In this document: positions 57,946-64,000 of the stretch, piece after piece
Layout: every line of letters starts with the position of its first letter
How positions within the stretch are numbered: the stretch's first letter is position 1
Source of the DNA: Gordionus sp. m RMFG-2023
Taxonomy: Eukaryota > Nematomorpha > Gordioida > Chordodea > Parachordodidae
Assembly: GCF_954871325.1 (NCBI RefSeq)
Contig: NC_088777.1
Coordinates: 62,001 to 126,000 of the forward strand
Length of the DNA: 64,000 nucleotides
Direction of reading: 5' to 3'
Program-made: the position numbers and the translations under genes
Notes under the pieces: generated by a model
The model's database searches: none
What the model was told of the DNA's origin: nothing
The model's input: only the letters and a program-made list of their open reading frames with translations

Positions 57946-58505
57946 ACACCTAGGTCTTAATTGCTTAATATGCCTCGAAACTACTCCTATTCTTCCTTCA
58001 ATTTATACTTCTACCTTCTTTCTTCCTATATTCTTTCACTATACCTTTCCCCCATTTAACTGGGCCATCAAAAAGTATTCTCCAAACTAGGCTTCCGATC
58101 TTAAATCTGTCATTAATTATAACTTCTTTCTGTTCTATTCTTTCTTTCAGAAAATCTAATTCTGTTCTAGTTTTTCTACCTAAAAATATCTCTGCTGGTG
58201 AGTAACCTTTGCTTCTCTTGGTATTGTTGTACGTTAATAGTAATAACCACCATTTTCCTTCTCCATATTTTTCCTTTTTTAACCATCTCTTAACTAGAGC
58301 TACCATTCTCTCCGCTTGTCCATAACTTCTCGGGTAATGTGGTGGTGCTAATAAATGCTCAATCTTCCATCTATCACAAAATTTGTCAAAATCTCTGCCT
58401 ATAAATGCTGGACCACCATCTGATACTAAGGTCTTCATTAACCCATATTTACTTACGAAGTCTTTTACCCTATTCAATGCAACTTTCGTCGTCAGACTCG
58501 ATACA
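57946..58505 (-). pseudogene. Integrase (catalytic D/E part and tail) of gypsy element 3
   Basis: Reads VALNRVKDFVSKYGLMKTLV, SDGGPAFIGRDFDKFCDRW, APPHYPRSYGQAERMVALVK, YNNTKRSKGYSPAEIFLGRK and FKIGSLVWRILFDGPVKWGK. The Asp of SDGG and Glu of QAERM are the second and third catalytic residues; the first Asp lies upstream of the palindrome junction and is lost. After a frame change the tail reads VVSRHIKQLRPRCLG with a stop near 57946. N-terminal residues of the longer frame beyond about 58505 come from the inverted arm. Confidence 0.85.
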
Positions 58506-59039
58506 TAGTGAAGAAGAATATAGGAAGAAAGAAGGCAGAAGTAGAAATTGAAGAAAGAATAGGAGTAGTTTCGAGGCATATTAAGCAATTAAGACCTAGG
58601 TGTCTAGGTTAGTAATAAATGGCGTTGTGAATCGATTAAATTGCTGAGATGTTGAGAATGCTGATAGACATAATTGATTTGTTCTTTAACAAGTCTGCGA
58701 GAGTTATGAGAATCAGAATGTTGAGAATGCTGATAGACATAATTGATTTGTTTTTTTAACAAGTCTGCGAGAATTATGAGAATCAGAATGTGGAGAATGC
58801 TGATAGGCATAATTGAATTGTTCCTTTTAACAAGTCTGCGAGAATGATGATAATCAGAATGTGACGAAGTACACTAGTAGAATAGAGCAGCTGAAAGTAT
58901 GAACAATTTGATAAAAAAGAATGAGAGAGGCTTAGGTAATACGAGAATGATTATGAGTATTGAGAATTAGGAAGCAGTTGAATTATAGGAGATGAATAAA
59001 TGATAAATATAGTATATTTTTAGCTTAAGTCCGTGATAG

Positions 59040-59348
59040 ATGTCGTCGTACGTGCGAGTGGGAAACTTTATTTTGAAGATCGAGATTAGGATGGTTGATG
59101 GATCAGCCGAATCGAGAAGATGGATAGGAGCCGCCAGAGAGGAGGCCCAGATCAGGTATGGAGAGATGACGGTAGATAGACCCACAGGCAGGTCGTACAA
59201 TCGTAGAAGAGAACGGGAGTGGGGATCTCGAAGAAGAATGTCTTGCTGGTTTTGTGGAGGGGATCATATTTTACGGAGATGTCCCACGAGCACAAACAAC
59301 AACATGTTATTCATTCGATTTTCATTTTGGATTTGTATTTGGAAATAA
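59040..59348 (+). pseudogene. Inverted, truncated copy of the zinc-knuckle ORF
   Basis: Matches the minus-strand ORF at 57185-57508 through CWFCGGDHILRRCPT, then diverges at the deletion junction into LTR-side sequence (FIRFSFWICIWK). Confidence 0.88.
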
Positions 59349-59655
59349 TAAAGTCAGATCCTTAGAAGTGATATCTTTAAAAGGTATTATTAGATTTATA
59401 TTGAATATATTTATCTAACTATTATTTATACTAAAACTTCCAAACGCGACAGTTTTGATATTGAATTATAATTATTTTAAAATTCGGTCTTAGGCCCGAT
59501 AAGACTTTGACTTTTTGTAAACCTCTAGTCTATATATTTTTATTGAATTTATTATATTAATAATATTCGACTTTTTTTAAAAAAACAATAAACAGTTAAG
59601 TCTATTCCGTCCGTTCAAATCCAGGGAACTCTATTTAATCGTCACGTTCCATAAT

Positions 59656-60480
59656 ATGTTGGCACTAGCGAATTCTAGGGGACACTTGCGCCTAAACAAT
59701 GTCCAAAACGATGAAGCATTTTGTGACCGAACTCAAAATATAGTGGAAAACGATATCGATTTCGATGATTTTTCCCCACTAGATTCCGTTACCGCACTCC
59801 CTAATCCACCGGGTATTGTTTTCGGTAAAAATAGGGATTATGACTTACCGAGCCAAAATTGTGCAATTCTAGGTACTACAAATTTAATCACGTATGATGA
59901 GAATATTGGAAATGATTTCGATATAGTAGAATGTGGTAATCTCCTTAGCAGCGACGCCAAAGCGATAGATCTTTCGAATATATCTGATCCCTACCCAAAG
60001 AACGAGAGTACTGGCAATCGAGCCAATAATCTTCTGAAAGATATTGAAGATTCTAAATCGTCCATAAATAATAAAAACTTTCAAGAAAGGATAAAGAATA
60101 AATTTAACGCCTTCAAATTCAACGATACTTCTAGCAATGAAGTATCCAACAATATACATAATTGCGTCCATCCTGTTAACGATAAAAATATTCCCGACTC
60201 CTATGGATTTGAAGATAGCGAAGAATCCCTCAATTTTGAATTGCTCGTTTCCCAGCATCTAAACGATAAAAATTTTGGTTACGTTGACCCATTGAACTCC
60301 GCTAAATTTGTTGACAATTATACGAATGCTGACATCGGCTCATTTTCAATCGGAGACAATGTTAAAAATTTAAAAAAAACGGCCGAACTGTCCTGCCACG
60401 TTGACAATTTATCCCATTTTGAGATGGAAGATGAAATGTTCGATATATACGATATTACTACCCCTATTTTTCTTAAATAA
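59656..60480 (+). CDS. Intact 274-codon acidic protein, unrecognised
   Basis: The longest clean ORF in the window and visibly less AT-rich than its surroundings. The frame is open back to about 59583, so it may be the 3' exon of a spliced gene (acaataaacag at about 59595 could be an acceptor). ATG at 59656 has A at -3. The product is acidic, Asn/Asp/Ser-rich and low in hydrophobic clusters, e.g. ENDIDFDDFSPLDSVTALP, FGYVDPLNSAKFVDNY and an acidic end FEMEDEMFDIYDI. No transmembrane segment, zinc finger or transposase motif is seen, so it is probably largely disordered. It starts about 200 bp after the gypsy palindrome. It may be host or the cargo of a transposon. The minus-strand frame 59884-60258 is its shadow. 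Confidence 0.6.
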   Translation: MLALANSRGHLRLNNVQNDEAFCDRTQNIVENDIDFDDFSPLDSVTALPNPPGIVFGKNRDYDLPSQNCAILGTTNLITYDENIGNDFDIVECGNLLSSDAKAIDLSNISDPYPKNESTGNRANNLLKDIEDSKSSINNKNFQERIKNKFNAFKFNDTSSNEVSNNIHNCVHPVNDKNIPDSYGFEDSEESLNFELLVSQHLNDKNFGYVDPLNSAKFVDNYTNADIGSFSIGDNVKNLKKTAELSCHVDNLSHFEMEDEMFDIYDITTPIFLK

Positions 60481-60630
60481 ATGGATAATAAAGAAGTTGT
60501 TTTGTTTTAGCTTGTAAAAATGGGTTTGATATATTCTGGTCAAAATTTGTTATTTATGTCTCATATATCTGCATTAAAAGCTGTTACTCTGGGAACACCT
60601 GTTAATTTATATATGTATATAATTTAAACT

Positions 60631-61030
60631 GATATCAGTAAATTCTCATCTCATCAGGTTCTGAGTGTCTATAGTAAGTTACGGGCAAGACCATAACTCG
60701 ACGAGTGCAGAACATCTTAAACAACCCCCGTTCTTTCAAACTTCTACTCTTTATTATATACAAATTTAAATAGACATAAGATGATCATAATCAAAAAACA
60801 AACGTAAAATTACCAATCATTCTGTTTTGGAGGATATTAGTAAATCCTCATCAGGTTCTGAGCGTCTATAGTAAGTTACGGGCAAGACCATTAACTCGAA
60901 GAGTGCAGAACATCTTAAACAACCCCCGTTCTTTCAAACTTCTACTCTTTATTATATACAAATTTAAAAGGACATAAGATGATCATAATAAAAAAACAGT
61001 AAAATTACCAATCATTATGTTTTGGAGGAA
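60631..61030. repeat. Tandem duplication of a ~200-bp unit
   Basis: Two direct copies share tcatcaggttctgag, ctatagtaagttacgggcaa, acaacccccgttctttcaaa and ccaatcatt...gttttggagga. They lie about 150 bp after the stop of the 274-codon ORF. Differences are few, so it is recent. Confidence 0.92.
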
Positions 61031-62400
61031 TTGTTGGCCCTAATTTAATTGACAAAATATAAATTAGGCTCATTTTTTACAATAAAATAAAAATTGTCAA
61101 ATTACGTTCTAACCCCAGAAAAACTGTAATTATCACATTATTTTAATAAAAAAAAAGAATTTATTATTTAAACTTACCCCTATCCTATTTATTTATTAAG
61201 CCACCCCTTTGGGGTAAGAGGGGGGGGGGAATTGTAAGCTTCTGTCATGATTAATATAAAAATAAAAAATTAATCATAATCCAAACCGGAATGAACCTTT
61301 ATAATAGACGCCGGAGTTCAATTGGACCGTAGCTGTTATGCTTAATGGCTCGGGTTCCTGGTTTTCCCTTATTAATCTTTTGATATATTTGTAGATAATT
61401 TGTTTAAATTAATATGATTATTAAGATAATTATTTATATTCCAAGAGGGTTAAGCTCTTAATGACTTCCTAATTCTCGCTTTTCTCCTTTGTAAAAATTT
61501 TACGAATATAGATGAAATCTGAATCATCCTTTTTAGCAATTATGTATGCTAAGATAAGCAAATTCCTCAAAAAAATACAACATTGTAACTTATTTCAAGC
61601 CAACTCATAAATAAAGGTTGGATCTTGAGAAATTTTCTTCTTTGGAGGTTTGAATTTGATCCATATAATGATATATGTAAGTCGTATGGGTTTCGGAATC
61701 CGTAAATCCTTTAGAGAGGGCGATTAAAAATTTTAAAACCCTATTTAACCGGAAATGTATTCATATGTATAGAGTGTTTATTTATCCTAAAAATTTCAGC
61801 CAATTTTGCCCTGAACTTCAGAACTACTTCTAATTTATATCATGGATAACTTTTGGAATCGTAATTTTTCAATAGTAATTTATATGCATTAAAAATGGCC
61901 ACTGATAACTTTTGAAATCATATTTTTAATATTTGCTCTTTCGTATTTTATCACCAACTCTTTTTTTTCATATGTTATAGCCAATTATAGTTTTAAAAAA
62001 TCAATTTTTTCTTACCATGTTCGCGCCAAAATTTTAATTCATATTTTCGGTTATCAAAACTTTTAAAAATATAAGTAATAATTTTATTATTAATATATAT
62101 ATATTAATATTTTTATATAAAAATTATCATCTTAGGTGCTGGAATTTAAGCATAATGCCATTTGGCATCAATGGTCATATCTTATGCATTAAAATAATTT
62201 TTTATCAATAAATGGGAGATTTAGGGTTAAAACGGAAGTGGGGAGGGGGGGGGGTAATCACATTATATTTTGATAATAGTTAACTGTAATGATTATTTAA
62301 TGTCTAATAGTTTTCTTGGATATAGGGAGAGGTCCTAATAAATATTTTACATATATAACATGTAATAATATGAGATACTTTTTAATCACTGCATTTAGAT
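61031..62400. other. Non-genic stretch before piggyBac
   Basis: Contains G-runs (61222-61230 and 62246-62257) and a short ORF 61512-61610 with an acceptor-like atatag before its ATG, which I do not trust. The piggyBac left end was not found. Confidence 0.3.
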
Positions 62401-64000
62401 ATGACTACACTTATCCCCAAGGGTGATATTTATGAAGCTAATATAGAGATCACAGATGAAGAAGACAATTTTTATAGTTTGCTGGGAGATGATTTGCCAA
62501 CCTCATCTTATATTAAAAATGAACTAGGTCTTGAATTGGAGGATATAATCGAAGATACTACTATAACTAAAATAAAAGATAACCCTCTTTGGTCTAAGAA
62601 GACATTGGAAACATGAATACAGAATTTGCTCCTGTGGTGGAAATTCATGAACCAACTCCTCTAACCTATTTTCGTAAATTTTTGGACAACCAAATGATCA
62701 GCAATTTTGTATCAGAGACAAATATTTATTCCTTCCAATGTTGTGGAAAATCTATAAATACTTATAGCAATGAAATTGAAAAATTTATTGGAATACATTT
62801 GTACTAGCTTAATTAAGATGCCTTCGATACGACAGTATTGGTGGGTTGAGACATCTATTAAGTATCAGAAACTATGTCCCGCAATTGTTTTCTATTGATC
62901 CGAAAATTTTTCCATATTAATAATAACAAAAATATGGTAAATAAAGAAGATAAAGGTTACGACAAATTATTCAAAATTCAGCCTTTCATATGCCAGCTAA
63001 AAAATTTCAAAAAAATTCAACTTGTAGAGATTAGTTAGCTGTAGACGAATTCATAATTCCTTTCAAGGGGCGCTCTAAATTAAGGCAATACATTAAATCG
63101 AAGCCCCATAAATGGGGGATAAAATTGTTCATAGTTTTGCTTAACAATTTTATTTGGAAATTTTTTTAGGCGTTTGCCTGTCTGGATCTTATGGAGTATG
63201 ATTTTGAAATATACCAGGGAAAGTCTACTAATACTATAATATCATATTTAGGTATCAGTGGAGATACCGTACTTCGCCTGTCTGAAATAATACCATCAAA
63301 TAAAAACCATGAATTATATATGGATAATTTTTTCTCCTCATACCAATTATTTATAATTCTTAAAAAAAAGGGATATTTAGTGTCTGGTACGGTAAGGTCT
63401 AATCGATTATCATGATGCGCACTTGAAAACGATAAGGCTTTAAAAGGAAGGAAGAGGCGCTGTAGATTATAAAAGTGAAAACGGTTTTATTATCTGCAAA
63501 TGGCAGGACAACAAAGCTGTTATTACAATATCTAATTTTATAGGTGTTTTACCTATGACCAAAATTAAACGATGATCTGTATCGGACAAAACCTTTATAA
63601 ATGTAGAAATACCTGTTATAATTAAAAACTATAATGAGGGAATGGGTGGAGTAGATCTTCACGATATGCTGGTGGAGTTATATAGGATAGATATTAAATG
63701 GAAAAGATATATATGCGAATGGTTATCCATTTATTGGATTCTTGTGTAATAAATGCATGGCTCCTTTATAGACGCCATACGAAAGCAAATAATATCAAAT
63801 TTATGACATTATTGGTATTTAAATCTCAAATAGCAAAAGGGCTGATGCTAGCAGGAAATGTTAATAACAAGAAGACTGGAAGACCTTCCAGTATAGTTGT
63901 AAAGAGAAGAAAAGCCATAAATATTGTCCCCATATCGGATATAAGATATGACCAAGTAGGTCATTTCCCAAAGCCCGTAACAATTAAACAAAGGTGCAAG
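62401..64000 (+). pseudogene. piggyBac transposase remnant, runs off the window
   Basis: Blocks in order: an acidic N-terminus (62401-62616); TPLTYFRKFLDNQMIS and IEKFIGIHLY (62613-62807); FLLIRKFFHINNN (near 62890); DEFIIPFKGRSKLRQYIKSK (about 63047), whose Asp is the first catalytic residue; LYMDNFFSSYQLFIILKKKG (63191-63415) with the second Asp; NYNEGMGGVDLHDMLVELYR (near 63640) with the third Asp region; and a C-terminal DQVGHFPK...RC end at the window edge. Stops and shifts interrupt it several times, so it is dead. This is the DDE_Tnp_1_7 order. Confidence 0.87.

Larger units (their letters stand above)
56725..59451. repeat. Large palindrome within gypsy element 3
   Basis: The left arm 56725-58040 mirrors the right arm 58505-59451, around a ~460-bp integrase loop. 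The right arm lacks about 390 bp (56850-57240 equivalent). Both arms carry the integrase tail, a spacer with three ~60-bp units (ctgataggcataattga..., aacaagtctgcgagaa), and the zinc-knuckle ORF. Confidence 0.9.

Noticed and set aside
61512-61610. Short 32-codon ORF with acceptor-like upstream sequence
   Set aside because: Too short and no partner exon.
62401-64000. Domesticated piggyBac gene
   Set aside because: Several stops and frameshifts break the catalytic region.

Overview
This is an AT-rich eukaryotic, almost certainly metazoan (invertebrate), intergenic and gene-poor window. Evidence: GT-AG introns of about 40-500 bp, phase-consistent exons of an HROB-like repair gene (51.3-52.9 kb), PSMG3-like exons (33.9-34.3 kb), and a dense mix of animal transposon families (Ty3/gypsy, RTE-like LINE, MULE, hAT, PIF/Harbinger, piggyBac, hAT-type MITEs, a tRNA-derived SINE). 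No bacterial operons, ribosome binding sites or CRISPR arrays are present. I cannot name the species.

Layout. 0.7-3.6 kb: small exons of an unrecognised plus-strand membrane/secreted-type gene. 3.9-10.8 kb: a dispersed repeat, MITEs, a two-exon 3' gene end (6.3-6.5 kb), a few exon-like frames and a 27-G run. 11.3-16.1 kb: inverted repeat followed by a decayed gypsy element (Gag knuckles, protease, integrase tail). 16.1-18.0 kb: inverted duplication carrying an unrecognised coding remnant. 19.2-19.6 kb: LINE RT fragment. 21.6-31.3 kb: one gypsy element with two LTRs and a 5-bp target duplication, split by a MULE-type element with long inverted ends (24.55-27.0 kb), a Harbinger element (27.4-29.5 kb) and a small hAT MITE in its protease. 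31.5-38.3 kb: RTE-like LINE, PSMG3-like exons, and two oppositely oriented arrays of a ~15-bp GCATTCGCGATAAT-like repeat. 38.6-40.1 kb: second copy of the 4-5 kb dispersed repeat. 40.7 kb SINE; 41.2-43.2 kb hAT transposase; 44.9-45.3 kb LINE endonuclease; 45.35-49.86 kb a MULE whose inverted arms are about 1.9 kb each. 49.9-50.6 kb tandem duplication with G-runs. 51.3-53 kb HROB-like gene; 53.3-54.65 kb MITEs and a LINE tail; 55.3-59.45 kb a minus-strand gypsy element with a large palindrome; 59.66-60.48 kb a single intact 274-codon acidic ORF; 62.4-64 kb piggyBac transposase remnant running off the window.

How it fits together. Most sequence is layered transposon debris, and insertion order can be read from target duplications. 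Two themes stand out. First, two gypsy elements of different sequence both carry an extra CCHC zinc-knuckle ORF downstream of integrase and upstream of the 3' LTR, where env would sit. Second, large inverted duplications recur, several with transposon coding sequence in both arms, which would give long hairpin transcripts if expressed. Exon models are hand-made from reading frame, splice-site and phase agreement; no alignment or search was run.
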